Shown piece by piece: positions 1-9,403 of a stretch of 64,000 bases of DNA. The notes under the pieces are model-generated. The model made no database searches, had not been told where the DNA came from, and saw only the letters and a program-made list of their open reading frames with translations. Made by a program: the position numbers and the translations under genes. Position 1 is the first letter of the stretch. Each line of letters begins with the position of its first letter. The stretch comes from Pelagomonas calceolata. Taxonomy: Eukaryota > Sar > Pelagophyceae > Pelagomonadales > Pelagomonadaceae. Location: positions 1 through 64,000 of the forward strand of contig CAKKNE010000003.1 of the NCBI GenBank assembly GCA_918797485.1, read 5' to 3'.

Positions 1-178
1 AACCCTAACCCTAACCCTAACCCTAACCCTAACCCTAACCCTAACCCTAACCCTAACCCTAACCCTAACCCTAACCCTAACCCTAACCCTAACCCTAACC
101 CTAACCCTAACCCTAACCCTAACCCTAACCCTAACCCTAACCCTAACCCTAACCCTAACCCTAACCCTAACCCTAACC
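1..178. repeat. Telomere, (AACCCT)n
   Basis: About 29 uninterrupted copies of AACCCT run from base 1, so the strand toward the chromosome end is TTAGGG, the telomere type used by vertebrates and many stramenopiles. This makes base 1 a true chromosome end. Confidence 0.98.
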
Positions 179-267
179 CAACCCTAACCCAACCCTAACC
201 CAACCCTAACCCAACCCTAACCCAACCCTAACCCAACCCTAACCCAACCCTAACCCAACCCTAACCC
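179..267. repeat. Degenerate telomere, 11-bp AACCCTAACCC units
   Basis: The 6-bp telomere repeat changes abruptly into about eight copies of an 11-bp unit, AACCCTAACCC, in which every second hexamer lacks its T. The regularity shows that the variant was amplified as a block and did not arise by scattered point decay. Confidence 0.9.
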
Positions 268-954
268 GCACTCCTGCCATCGAAGACTACCCACAACCTC
301 AATCCTGACCCAGAACACTAACATCCAGCCCCAGGGCCCTTCGGGCCCTGGGGCCAGGGCCCTTCGGGCCCTGCCCGGGGAGCGGGCCCGAACCCTAACC
401 CTATTTCCCGCACCAGCCACCAAAGACTACCCATAACCTCAATCCTGACACAGAACACTAACATCCAGCCCCAGGGCCTTCGGCCCTGGGGCCAGGGCCC
501 TTCGGGCCCTGCCCGGTGAGCTGGCCCGAACCCTAACCCTATGTCCCGCACCAGCCACCAAGACGCCCGCGACTCCAATCCTGACTCCAAACACTAACAT
601 CCTGCCCCAGGGCCTTCGGCCCTGGGGCCAAGGCCCTTCGGGCCCTGCCCGGTGAGCTGGCCCGAACCCTAACCCTATGTCCCGCACCAGCCACCAAAGA
701 CTACCCACAACCTCAATCCTGACTCCAAACACTAACATCCTGCCCCAGGGCCTTCGGCCCTGGGGCCAGGGCCCTTCGGGCCCTGCCCGGTGAGCTGGCC
801 CGAACCCTAACCCTATGTCCCGCACCAGCCACCAAAGACTACCCATAACCTCAATCCTGACACAGAACACTAACATCCTGCCCCAGGGCCTTCGGCCCTG
901 GGGCCAGGGCCCTTCGGGCCCTGCCCGGTGAGCTGGCCCGAACCCTAACCCTAT
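268..954. repeat. Subtelomeric 138-bp tandem repeat, five units
   Basis: Five units with 136-138 bp spacing. Each ends in a two-copy interstitial telomere AACCCTAACCCTAT (starting at 391, 529, 665, 803 and 941), and the rest reads roughly cccgcaccagccaccaaag, then acctcaatcctgac, then a GC-rich part with two near-perfect inverted repeats built around a TTCG loop (first unit about 328-354 and 354-375). The open frames on the minus strand here only read the repeat and are not genes. Bases 955-1191 downstream are unique and show no feature. Confidence 0.93.
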
Positions 955-1191
955 GAATTGATTCGTATTCTCGAGCCCGAGTCGATCCATTACGTCCTAG
1001 AACTCTAAACGCGATGGGCACCCCTCTCCTCGCCCGCGTGCGCGGCTCGCGCGGGCCGAGCCCGACAACGACTGGGCTAGCCGGCTGCCAAGCCGGTTTG
1101 CTCCGGCGCTCACCCGACGCGGACGCGACGACGGCGTCGAGCGCTGCCCGAACACGTTCTTCGAGGGCCTCACATCGCGGCGTGTGCAGCC

Positions 1192-3651
1192 ATGGTCGAC
1201 GAGATGGATGCGGAGACGATGCGACTCATGCTGGACCAGGTCCTGAAGGAAAATCAGCAGCTTAAGGCGGAGATTGCGGACGTCCGGACGAGCAAAAAGT
1301 CAATGAAGAAGCTCCAGCTCCTGCCCGACCTGGACCTGGGCAAGGGCTCCGCGACGCGGTCCCTGCGCACGCCGTCCGTCGCGTCGGCGACGGCGCCGTC
1401 GCGGCGCATTCCCCTCGGCGGCAGCAAGCTGCGGCCGGCACCGCTCCGACGGCGCCGGTCGCATGACGACGACATCGCGGCGGCGTCCCCCCCGCGGGCC
1501 AGCCGCCGGCGGTCGCGGACGGCGCCGGCCGCGGAACCCGACGACGGCCCGCTCGACCTCGACGGCGAACTGCGAAGGCTCGACCGGCGAGAGAAGGCAC
1601 TGGCGACGGCCGCGGCGCGGCCGCGCAAGTCGCGCCGCGCCGTGCAAGCGGCGCCGCCTCCGGCGCGCGAAACGGCCACGCGGCTCTTCGCGTGCGGCGT
1701 CCGGGACGTCGCCGATCCGGCGGCGGCTCCGGGGGACGGCGGGCCGGCGTACGTGACGTGGCTCGCGGGCCTCGACCTCGACGAGGACGGCGGCGGCGAG
1801 ATGGACCCCGCGGGCGACTTCCTGTGCGCCGTCGCCGCGGCGGAGAGCGCCACTATCGCGGTCGCGGCCGACGGGCGCCTCGTCGGCTGGGGCGGCGGCC
1901 CGATCTTCCGGCACGGCGCCCGCGGCCACGCGCCGCGCGCCGTCGTCCAGAAGACGCTCGGCGGCCTGCGGCGAGCGCGGCTTGTCGCCTGCGGTCCGCG
2001 CCACGCCGTCGTCGCGCTCGCCGACGGGACGGTGTTCACCTGGGGCGCGGGCGCGCGCGGGCGGCTCGGGCACGGCGACTGCCGCGGCCAGACTGCGCCG
2101 AAGCGCGTCGAGGGCCTGCCCGACGGCGGGATCATCAGCGTCGCGGCCGGCGGCGCGCACACGGCGGTCGTCGTCGCGGCGGCCGGCCAGGCGGCGGGCG
2201 CCCTTTACATTTGGGGCGACGACCGCGGCGGGCAGCTGGGCCAGGGCTCCGGCGAGGACGATGACCAGCCGGTCAAGCGCGAGACGCGCAAGGCCGCGAT
2301 TCCAAAGCAGAACGACGCCGACTTTTCGACGGCTCCGGCGGCGGTCGAGTTCTTCCAGTGGCGCGGGGCTCTGATCCGGCACGTCGCGTGCGGCCTGCAC
2401 CACACGCTCGCCGTGGCCTGGGAGCCGGCCAGCGCGGGCGCGGGCGTCGTCGTCGCGCGGCTCTACGCGTGGGGCTTTGGCGACCGTGGCCGCCTCGGCA
2501 CGGGCGCCACGGGCGCGCAGAAACTGCCAGCACGCGTCTTGCTGCCGATCTGCGACGATCCGCATTCCGGGCATGTCGTCGCGGCGGCGGGCGGCGACCA
2601 GCATTCTCTCGCGCTGCTCAGCGACGGCCGCGTCTACGCGTTTGGGGACAACGAGCACGGGGCCCTCGGCCTCGGGCGCGCATCGGATCGGCCGGTGGAG
2701 TTACCGGAAGGCGTCGCGCTGCCCTTTCGGAGTGGCGGCGCCGTGCGCGTGAGCTGCGGCGCGCGGCACTCGGCCTGCGTGACGGCCTCGGGTGCGGTGC
2801 TCATGTGGGGCTTTTCCGACGAGGGTCAGCTCGGTCTCGGACCCGAAGTTGCCTCGCTCATGTCGACGCGGCGCGACGTGACGGCCAGCCCGCTCGAGTC
2901 GCCGCTGATGAGCGAGCAGCCCGGGAAGTGGGGCGCCGAGGACGTCGCGCTCGGCGTCAGGCATACCGTCGTCCTGTATAGAAATCAGAGCGCCAAGGTC
3001 TCGGGCCGCTACCTCTCGGACGCGGCCTTTGGCGACGCGGATCGCATCGCGGCTGCCGCGGTCGTGGTCGTCGCACCGACGACCCGCGACGACTTTGGCG
3101 GCCAGGAGGAAGAAGTCGTCATTAGCCCCGTGCTCGCGCCGCCCGACGACGCGAGCGAAGGCCCGACGCCCGAGCAGCTCATGCCGAACCTTTCGGCGCT
3201 TCGGTCGCGCATCGAGGCCAAGAAGAAGCGGGACGAGCAAGAGGCAAGCGCCGCGCGGACGCGGTCGGCCCACGCTTCCGCGCGGGAAGAACTGAACAAG
3301 TTCGAGCGGCTCTTCGCGCGAATGGAGGTCGAGCGGCCGCGCCCCGCGCCGCCGTCGCCGCCACCATCACCCCCGGAGCCCGAGCCGGCGCCCGAGGCGC
3401 CGCCGTCGCCGCTGCCGAAGCTCAGCCCGAAGCCAGCCGTGTCGTGGGGCGGCATCTTCTACGACGACCGCGTCGGGGACATTGACGAGTCGCTCAAGAT
3501 CAGCCACGCGGCGCGGCGCGCGCGAAGCCGGCAGCAGCGGCGCTCGGGCGACGCGTCGCCCGCCGAGGATCCGATCGCTGCCGTCTGTCGACAAGTGCGG
3601 ATGTTCGGGGAGGCGGCTTCATCATCTTCTCCGGCTCGTGGTCGTAAGTAG
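1192..3651 (+). CDS. RCC1-repeat protein with coiled-coil ends
   Basis: 819 aa. Residues 1-45 look like a short coiled coil (METMRLM..LKENQQLKAEI style). A basic Ala/Arg-rich linker follows to about residue 150. From about 200 to 610 come RCC1-type beta-propeller blades with the recurring pattern V-x-C/A-G-x-x-H-[ST] followed by W/F-G-x-N/D-x-x-G-x-L-G (for example at ACGPRHAVVAL, TWGAGARGRLGHG, YIWGDDRGGQLGQG, YAFGDNEHGALGLG, MWGFSDEGQLGLG). The C-terminal 200 residues are Pro-rich and charged. RCC1 propellers act as Ran exchange factors or protein-interaction scaffolds; the extensions argue against canonical RCC1. A second Met four codons downstream is also possible as start. Confidence 0.85.
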   Translation: MVDEMDAETMRLMLDQVLKENQQLKAEIADVRTSKKSMKKLQLLPDLDLGKGSATRSLRTPSVASATAPSRRIPLGGSKLRPAPLRRRRSHDDDIAAASPPRASRRRSRTAPAAEPDDGPLDLDGELRRLDRREKALATAAARPRKSRRAVQAAPPPARETATRLFACGVRDVADPAAAPGDGGPAYVTWLAGLDLDEDGGGEMDPAGDFLCAVAAAESATIAVAADGRLVGWGGGPIFRHGARGHAPRAVVQKTLGGLRRARLVACGPRHAVVALADGTVFTWGAGARGRLGHGDCRGQTAPKRVEGLPDGGIISVAAGGAHTAVVVAAAGQAAGALYIWGDDRGGQLGQGSGEDDDQPVKRETRKAAIPKQNDADFSTAPAAVEFFQWRGALIRHVACGLHHTLAVAWEPASAGAGVVVARLYAWGFGDRGRLGTGATGAQKLPARVLLPICDDPHSGHVVAAAGGDQHSLALLSDGRVYAFGDNEHGALGLGRASDRPVELPEGVALPFRSGGAVRVSCGARHSACVTASGAVLMWGFSDEGQLGLGPEVASLMSTRRDVTASPLESPLMSEQPGKWGAEDVALGVRHTVVLYRNQSAKVSGRYLSDAAFGDADRIAAAAVVVVAPTTRDDFGGQEEEVVISPVLAPPDDASEGPTPEQLMPNLSALRSRIEAKKKRDEQEASAARTRSAHASAREELNKFERLFARMEVERPRPAPPSPPPSPPEPEPAPEAPPSPLPKLSPKPAVSWGGIFYDDRVGDIDESLKISHAARRARSRQQRRSGDASPAEDPIAAVCRQVRMFGEAASSSSPARGRK

Positions 3652-3808
3652 TCTTGAATTTGCCAGGTGCCTAGATAGTCACGGTGGTATCGTACCTGCT
3701 GTAAGGCCTGGCAGGGCCCGAAGAATCGAACAGGGCTCGCGACTTGAGGCCGGGACCATCTCCGGGACCGGGCCTCGAACGAATCAATTCAGAACAAAAG
3801 TTGACTTA

Positions 3809-4404
3809 TCAGTCCGTGACCATGTCGTCGTACTTCTCGAGCAACGCCGTCGCCTCGGCGTACGACTCGCACTCGAGGACCTCCGTCGTTGCGTGGTGTT
3901 CCTCGATGAAGGAGAAGAGCTCGTTGATGGCCTCGCCCAGGCGCCGCGTCGCGTCGGGGATCATCATCCTCGACTCCTCGACGACCTCGAGCATCTTCTT
4001 CACGTCGTACTCGTCCTTGGTCGGGTCGGCGCGCATGGCCTCGACGCGCGCCTCGTCCTTTTTGGTTTCGGCTTCGTAGTGCGCGACCTCCTTGACGAGG
4101 CGCCGCGCGATCGACACCTGCGCGGAGGCGACTGATGAGGTGCGAGTGGTGTGTCATGCGGCGGCGAGCGGTGTCAAGCGGCGGTATCCGGCCGAGGAGC
4201 TCCAGCGGCGTCGAGCGACGTCGCCGCGGCCGTGCGTTGAGCGCGTTCGCTCCAATTTTCGAAGGCGCGCACATCCAGGTACACGGGGGAGCGGACCTTG
4301 GTCTTACAGACTTGCGCATCCGACGGCGGTTTGAAAACTTTCTTCTGCCGCCTGGGCTTGGGCATCTCGCCCGCCGGCATCGTAGCGGACGCAATTTCGG
4401 CCAT
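3809..4404 (-). CDS. TBCA: Tubulin-binding cofactor A, two exons
   Basis: The body (about 102 residues ending at 3809) matches the small three-helix chaperone that binds free beta-tubulin: ARRLVKEVAHYEAE, then a KKMLEVVEESRMMIPD block, the family's most conserved stretch, then a helix with EAINELFSFIEEH. It has no ATG; its first codon is GTG directly after a CAG acceptor (4118-4120). An open frame beginning with ATG at 4404 reaches AAG|GT at 4297; joining at 4296/4118 (179-bp intron, phase 0) gives ..QVCKTK-VSIARRLVKE.., which resembles the conserved N-terminal IKTGVVKRLVKE of the family. The body assignment is firm. The first exon, with about 25 extra residues, is inference. No target duplication is visible at this intron. 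Confidence 0.72.
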
Positions 4405-5464
4405 GGGTGCTGTCGCGTCGCAGCTGTTTGAAAACTAATCCGCGGCACTCGGATGTCAGCGCTGTGTAGTGGACGCGCTGGGCGGTTTTTGGACGGCTGC
4501 CCGTCGTCTAGAGTGTCTATGAGACGCTAGACAGCTTGGCCGGCTGAAGCTCGAGCTCTACCGCTACAGGGCTGAGTGGCTGGCCTTCTACTGCGCACGC
4601 AGCCGCTCTCGACGGCGCTCGCCTCAGTTTGGCTCGCCGAGGGCTGGCATCGCGCTGCAGGTGAAGCTGGCGAGGTTGCTGTGCAGTGGCATGCAGGCGC
4701 TGCGCCCGTCGTCGACGCGCGGGACGTCCGCACGCATGCGCGAGACCAGTTCGCGAGCGAGCGATAGCACCCGATAATAACAAAGGCGCGTCGCGGCGTC
4801 CGACTCGCGCAACCAACCCAAGCACGATGATGAACAAACTCACCTGTGTTTATGACTCCCGGAGGTAACAGACCGGTTTTCGTGATTTCACAAATTGGAT
4901 ATTCATACTGTTTGAGTGCACCGCTCGTTGATTCGATTGAACCCCCTCGGGGCGATCGCGCCGCCTTTACCGCGCCGGTCCCCGCAGGCTCCAGAGCTAC
5001 CGGTGCGCCGGAGACTCTCGCAAGCGTGCAGCGTCGCCACCCCACCTTTCGCGCCCGGCTCGTGATTATACCCTTCATGCACCACTCCGAACCGCATGTC
5101 GACGAACAACACCTATGGATAGATTTATGAAGCCTCTTTCGCTGCGACGCGGCCCGATCCAACCCAGGGGGGTGCGGCGTGTCACTGGCCTTTCCTCCGC
5201 AGGCGCATCTTCTATTCTCGAGGCGGTGACGTTTGATCAAAGGTGCGGCGCGGCGTGAAGAAACGACCCTTCGACACCGGGCCATGTCAAATTCCCGCCG
5301 GTCGTTAATCAATGAACGTGCGGAGCCGAAGTGCCCGGGAGAGCCGGACCGGGCCCTGCGAAGGGCCCCTGCGCTCGCCAACGCAAAGCCCGCCCGCGCG
5401 TCTTCGACGCCTCGCGGCTGCCGCGGTAGCGCGACAGTTCCCTGCTTCACAGGCGATCCAGCGC
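4405..5464. other. Gene-free spacer
   Basis: About 1 kb between the TBCA start and the lipase start. GC is lower than in the genes. Long open frames on both strands lack recognisable domains and mirror one another, so none is called. It presumably holds both divergent promoters. Confidence 0.5.
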
Positions 5465-6325
5465 ATGCGGGCCGCGCGAGTCCTCGTCGGCGCGCGGCGC
5501 GCTGCTGCTGCTGCCGCGCGCCGCTCCCTCGCGACGTCGGACGGGCGGCGGCTCGCGCTCAGTTTTAGCGGCTCGGGCATGATGATGGCGTATCACTTCG
5601 GCATCGCCGCGACGATCGCCGAGAAGTCAAGCTTGATGGACCGCGTCGACCGCGTCCACGGCACGTCAGGAGGCGCGATCGTATCCCTCGTGCTCCTCGA
5701 AGCGCCGGAGGCCATTCGCGATTGCTTGGAGCACTATGTCTCGGGCGAGTTCTTCGAGGAGCTCCGGGCGCGCGAGGTGCTCAAGCCGCACGACGTGCTG
5801 CTGAAGCGGACGCTCGACGCCGTCGGCGTCACGCGAGACGGCGCGGCCCGGCGCCTTTCGGGCAAGCTCGTCGCGCACACGACGACGTTCGAGGACGGCC
5901 TCCTCCGGCCACGGAACGTCTCGCTGACGGACTTTGCCGACGACGCCGCCGTGTTCCGGGCCGTGTCCGCGAGCTGCTGCCTCGACTTCGTGGGAGTGGA
6001 CGTCTTCGAAGATGGTTTGTTCCACCACGACGGCGGCCTGTCGGACCCGCTGCCGGTCGACGCGACGCTGCCTACCGTCGAAGTGTCGATCCTGACGGGC
6101 GCGGGCGTCCACGCGGCACCCGGTGTCGTCGCTGCTGGTCTGGGCGCGGGCACGCAGCGGCCGCACCCGTTCCTTCGCTACGACGCCTCGCTCCTCAACG
6201 CTCGCGCATTCCTCGAGGGCGCGGTGCTGACGCGTCGACGGGCGCGCGAGCGCTTCGAGGAGGGGCTGCGCGACGGCGAGGAATTGCTGCGCCGCGACGC
6301 CGAGGAAGCGCTGTTTGTTGCTTAA
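5465..6325 (+). CDS. Patatin-like phospholipase
   Basis: 286 aa from the ATG at 5465; the frame is open further upstream, but that Met begins a leader of Arg, Ala and Ser with no acidic residue (MRAARVLVGARRAAAAAARR), typical of a mitochondrial or plastid presequence. The patatin core follows: a glycine-rich FSGSGMMMAYHFG oxyanion loop, the nucleophile elbow GTSGGA (G-x-S-x-G, Ser about residue 62 of this start), and the D-G-G motif in HHDGGLSDPLPVD that supplies the catalytic Asp. Patatins are Ser-Asp dyad acyl hydrolases acting on phospholipids or galactolipids. The length is short but complete. It is convergent with the K+ channel gene, 135 bp apart. Confidence 0.85.
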   Translation: MRAARVLVGARRAAAAAARRSLATSDGRRLALSFSGSGMMMAYHFGIAATIAEKSSLMDRVDRVHGTSGGAIVSLVLLEAPEAIRDCLEHYVSGEFFEELRAREVLKPHDVLLKRTLDAVGVTRDGAARRLSGKLVAHTTTFEDGLLRPRNVSLTDFADDAAVFRAVSASCCLDFVGVDVFEDGLFHHDGGLSDPLPVDATLPTVEVSILTGAGVHAAPGVVAAGLGAGTQRPHPFLRYDASLLNARAFLEGAVLTRRRARERFEEGLRDGEELLRRDAEEALFVA

Positions 6326-6460
6326 TGATGGTATGTTTGTTTTTGACTGGTGCCAACTGGTGCGCGTCTGGACGAAGCGTGTTACAAGACTGCCAGTGGC
6401 CCGCCGGCCCGGGACGTAAAGTAAATGTACAACAGGCTTACTATGTTCACTATGGACAAA

Positions 6461-8986
6461 TCAATGCTTCTCGAGCAGGTGGAGCTGCGCGACGAGGTCC
6501 GCGTGGCCGCCACCGGTCGCCGCGTCGATGGCGTCGTGGCCCCAGCGGTCGCGGAAATGGATGTCTGCGCCGTGCTCGCACAATTTCATGACCACCGCGA
6601 CGCGCCCTTCCGCGGCAGCAAGGTGTAGGGCAGTGCGGCGGTCGTAGTCGGACGCGTCGACAGCGACGCCCGCCCGTACGAGCCGCTCCACCAATGTCAA
6701 ATCCCCCGCCGCAGCCGCCGCGCACAGCCTCGTCGCGCCCGCGACGTCATCTCCCGCGTCGGCGCCGCCGCCGGCGACCACGGCCGCCAGGCAGTCGTCC
6801 GATTCCGCGTCGACTGCAGCCAGGGCGACGCGCCGCCCGCCGCGGTCCGTGGCGGACGCGTCGGCGCCCCGCTCCAGGAGCAATACGACGCAGTCGAGGT
6901 GCTTGGCCGCCACGGCCTCGATCAGAGGCGTCTGGCCCCAGCGGTCGCGGCAGTCCACCGGGGCGCCGGCGTCGAGCAGGAGCCGGCAGGTCTTTGCGTG
7001 GCCCTCGGCGGCGGCGATGTGGAGCGCCCGCCGCTGGTCGTAGTCCGCGGCGTCCGGGTCCGCCCCGGCCCGCAGCAATCGCTGCAAGACGGCCACGTTG
7101 GCGTCGAACGCGAAGCGACAGAGCGTCCCGGCGAGGTCCGCCACGACGAGCGGCCCGCAGCGCTCCCTCAAAAAGTCCACGGCCGCTTCGGCGTCGTGTG
7201 CCTTCACCGCCGCATCGTACAACGGCGTGCCACCAAAGATATCGACGCCGTCGAGGGCGAGGCCATACTCGTCCAGGAGCCGCAGGATTTCCGTCCGCCC
7301 GTGGGCCGCCGCTAAATGCGCGGGCGAGCGCTTGTCGTAGTCGGCTAAATCGCGGTAGCGACCGCCGCGAGGCAGCCGTTCCAGCAGCCGCGCGGCGCGC
7401 TTCGCGTCGCCGCGCGCGCAGTAGTCGCAGAGCACTTCGGCCAGGGAGGCCTCGGTGCGCTGCTCCGCCGCTCGGAGCTCGTCGACCGCAGCGTCACAGG
7501 CGTCCGCGAACGCCGGGCTGAGCTCGATGCGCGCGAATGCGGCCGTGTACGCCGGGTCGTCCTCGCGCTTGAGCTCGCCGAGGCCACGCGCGTGGTGAGC
7601 GAAGGCGTTCGCGTCTCGCCGCAAGTTGCGGAGCACTATGGTCAAATCGGCGGGATCGTCGCGGAACGCTCCCTCGGGCAACGCCACCACCGAGACGGTC
7701 GTCGCGGCGACGAGCGTCCAACGCTGCAGCGCCCCGGCGAAGAACGCCTCGCAACACAGAGGAGCGCCCGGCTTGAGCGTGCCGACGACTTCGCCCCCGA
7801 CCACAACGGACACGGCGCCCGCGTGGAGTAAGTAGGCAGCAGTCGGAGCGGCGCCGGCGCCGCAGATGACCATGCCCTCCATATAAAGCGCCTCCGTCGC
7901 GCGCCCGAGCACCTCCTGCCGCGCGCGCGAGGCCACGTCCACGAAGAGGCGCGTCGTGGCGAGCATCTGCGACCAGCGCCCCTCGAACAGCACCCGCGTC
8001 CGCACCGCCGCCGGGAAGCCGTCCAAAACGTGCGTCGTGGCGGTCGTCCGGAAGACGCGCGCCTTGTAGGCCACGAGCTTTCTGCGCTCCGTCGGCTCCA
8101 CGCCGTTCGCCCGGAGGTACTTGGTCAGTTCGGTTGCTTCTTGCCGGAAGGCGGCGACCTCCTCCTCGCGCCGAAACATGGTGGAGATACTCGCGACGGT
8201 GTAGCACATCAGGCCCAGGTTGGCCACGACCGCGACGATCGTAAAGATCATCTCGGGCTGCGAGACGGGGTAGACGTCCCCGTAGCCGACCGTCGAGATC
8301 GTCGTAAAGGCCCACGACAGACTCTTGAGGTAGCGCGCCCGCAGCGGCTCGGCGTCGAGATTGATCGCGTGGTGCGCGACCCAGGTGTTGTCCGCAAAGT
8401 TCCGGCCCCGTGCGAGCAGGTAAAACAAGCATCCCTCGGTGTGGCCCGCCAGCAGGTAGAAGACCAGGTAGTCCGTCACGACGCTCACCCAGTGCGGCAG
8501 CCAGACGAGCGTGCCGAATTCCTTCAGCGCCGCCCAGCACCGCCGGAACCGGAGCATGCGCAGCAGCCCGAGCAGGCGGCCGGCGTTGAGCGGCCCGCGA
8601 CCGCGCGCGAACGCGTCCCAGGGGATCAAACCGGGCGCCCGGCCCACGTACTCGAGCCAGTCCCGCTCCAACCGCCCGCGCCATCGCAACGTCTCGTCCG
8701 GCGCCCGGACGAACGTGAGCAGCACCACGTCGCACCACGCAAACACGTCGAGGCCCCAGGCCAGCGCGTTGGCGCCCGTCGACGCGTCGCCGCAGAAGGC
8801 GAGCCTCAGCGGCGCGAGCGCGACGGCAGCCAGCGTAACGGGGGCCGACGCGAACCAGTAGCGGCGGTACCATTTAGACTCGGCATCGATGGCCCATTCC
8901 TTCTCCGGTGGTGAGGTGCTAGCGGTCACGGCGAGGGGGTCGTCGTCCTCGAGCCGGTCGGGACCGTGCTTCGTGTCGCCGTCCAT
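6461..8986 (-). CDS. K+ channel with cyclic-nucleotide-binding and ankyrin domains
   Basis: 841 aa, intronless. An N-terminal hydrophobic region (residues 40-190) represents S1-S5, with an Arg-bearing helix LRMLRFRRC around residue 145. The pore helix and selectivity filter TISTVGYGD lie at about residues 229-237, followed by S6. A cyclic-nucleotide-binding-like beta roll follows at about 345-465 (the region around YMEGMVICGAGAAP and VVVGGEVVGTLKPGAPL). From about 515 to the end come ankyrin repeats (patterns such as RALHIAAAEGHAKTCRLLLDAGA and TALHLAAAEGRVAVVMKL). This order is that of plant AKT-type and algal EAG-like K+ channels of the plasma membrane. The CNBD phosphate-binding cassette is weak, so nucleotide binding is uncertain. 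Confidence 0.93.
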   Translation of the reverse strand: MDGDTKHGPDRLEDDDPLAVTASTSPPEKEWAIDAESKWYRRYWFASAPVTLAAVALAPLRLAFCGDASTGANALAWGLDVFAWCDVVLLTFVRAPDETLRWRGRLERDWLEYVGRAPGLIPWDAFARGRGPLNAGRLLGLLRMLRFRRCWAALKEFGTLVWLPHWVSVVTDYLVFYLLAGHTEGCLFYLLARGRNFADNTWVAHHAINLDAEPLRARYLKSLSWAFTTISTVGYGDVYPVSQPEMIFTIVAVVANLGLMCYTVASISTMFRREEEVAAFRQEATELTKYLRANGVEPTERRKLVAYKARVFRTTATTHVLDGFPAAVRTRVLFEGRWSQMLATTRLFVDVASRARQEVLGRATEALYMEGMVICGAGAAPTAAYLLHAGAVSVVVGGEVVGTLKPGAPLCCEAFFAGALQRWTLVAATTVSVVALPEGAFRDDPADLTIVLRNLRRDANAFAHHARGLGELKREDDPAYTAAFARIELSPAFADACDAAVDELRAAEQRTEASLAEVLCDYCARGDAKRAARLLERLPRGGRYRDLADYDKRSPAHLAAAHGRTEILRLLDEYGLALDGVDIFGGTPLYDAAVKAHDAEAAVDFLRERCGPLVVADLAGTLCRFAFDANVAVLQRLLRAGADPDAADYDQRRALHIAAAEGHAKTCRLLLDAGAPVDCRDRWGQTPLIEAVAAKHLDCVVLLLERGADASATDRGGRRVALAAVDAESDDCLAAVVAGGGADAGDDVAGATRLCAAAAAGDLTLVERLVRAGVAVDASDYDRRTALHLAAAEGRVAVVMKLCEHGADIHFRDRWGHDAIDAATGGGHADLVAQLHLLEKH

Positions 8987-9403
8987 GCTCCTTGTTGGTG
9001 TGTGACCTCGCAGACTCTCAGGGGAGGCTCTCTCTTCTCATACAGAAGGAGGGGGAGGAGAGCCTTTGGTGTGGGACCGCCGGCTGCAGCACGTCGGGGC
9101 AGCACCTACGACATATTAGATACTGCCCATCGCTTAGATACTGCCCCGAGGGAACTCCCGAGGGTCGGCAGCTAGCGGCTGTAAGACTCTAGCCTCCCCA
9201 GGCCGAACCGCTCCTGCGACCGAGCCAGCCTGGAGCAGCGTGCCGGGCAGGACCTACGGCGCAAGAAACACTGTAAAAGCATAGCTCAGAGCACAACTCT
9301 CGAGCCCTGCGCAGAACTAATCAGCGCGGGCCGTCTCACACTCAAAACTAGCAGCGCACGCCAGGCGGCGCGCGAGACCCGCGACGGTATCAAAAAGACA
9401 CAG
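8987..9403. other. Divergent promoter region of channel and ligase genes
   Basis: 417 bp between two start codons. It holds an intergenic CTAG motif copy at 9172-9192 and, just before it, a direct repeat of TTAGATACTGCCC (about 9116-9128 and 9134-9146). No other gene is visible. Confidence 0.6.
9172..9192 (-). promoter_or_regulatory. CTAG intergenic motif, copy 1
   Basis: On the minus strand it reads CTAGAGTCTTAC-AGC-CGCTAG, one mismatch from the consensus of the eight copies in this window. It sits 186 bp upstream of the K+ channel start and 212 bp upstream of ligase IV. Confidence 0.6.

Noticed and set aside
1-954. CRISPR-like array of regular repeats
   Set aside because: The spacers are not unique; this is telomere and subtelomeric tandem repeat of a eukaryotic chromosome.
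318-990. Minus-strand frames in the subtelomere
   Set aside because: They simply translate the 138-bp repeat (recurring GLGFGPAHRAGPEGPW).
1300-2658. Long minus-strand open frames opposite the RCC1 gene
   Set aside because: They are Arg/Ala/Gly-rich mirror frames of GC-rich coding DNA, with no domains; the plus-strand frame has clear RCC1 blades.
4118-4296. TBCA intron as another introner
   Set aside because: No inverted-repeat ends and only 2 of 8 flanking bases match.
4527-5450. 307-residue minus-strand frame in the TBCA-lipase spacer
   Set aside because: No domain, unusual composition and overlapping equal-quality frames on the other strand.
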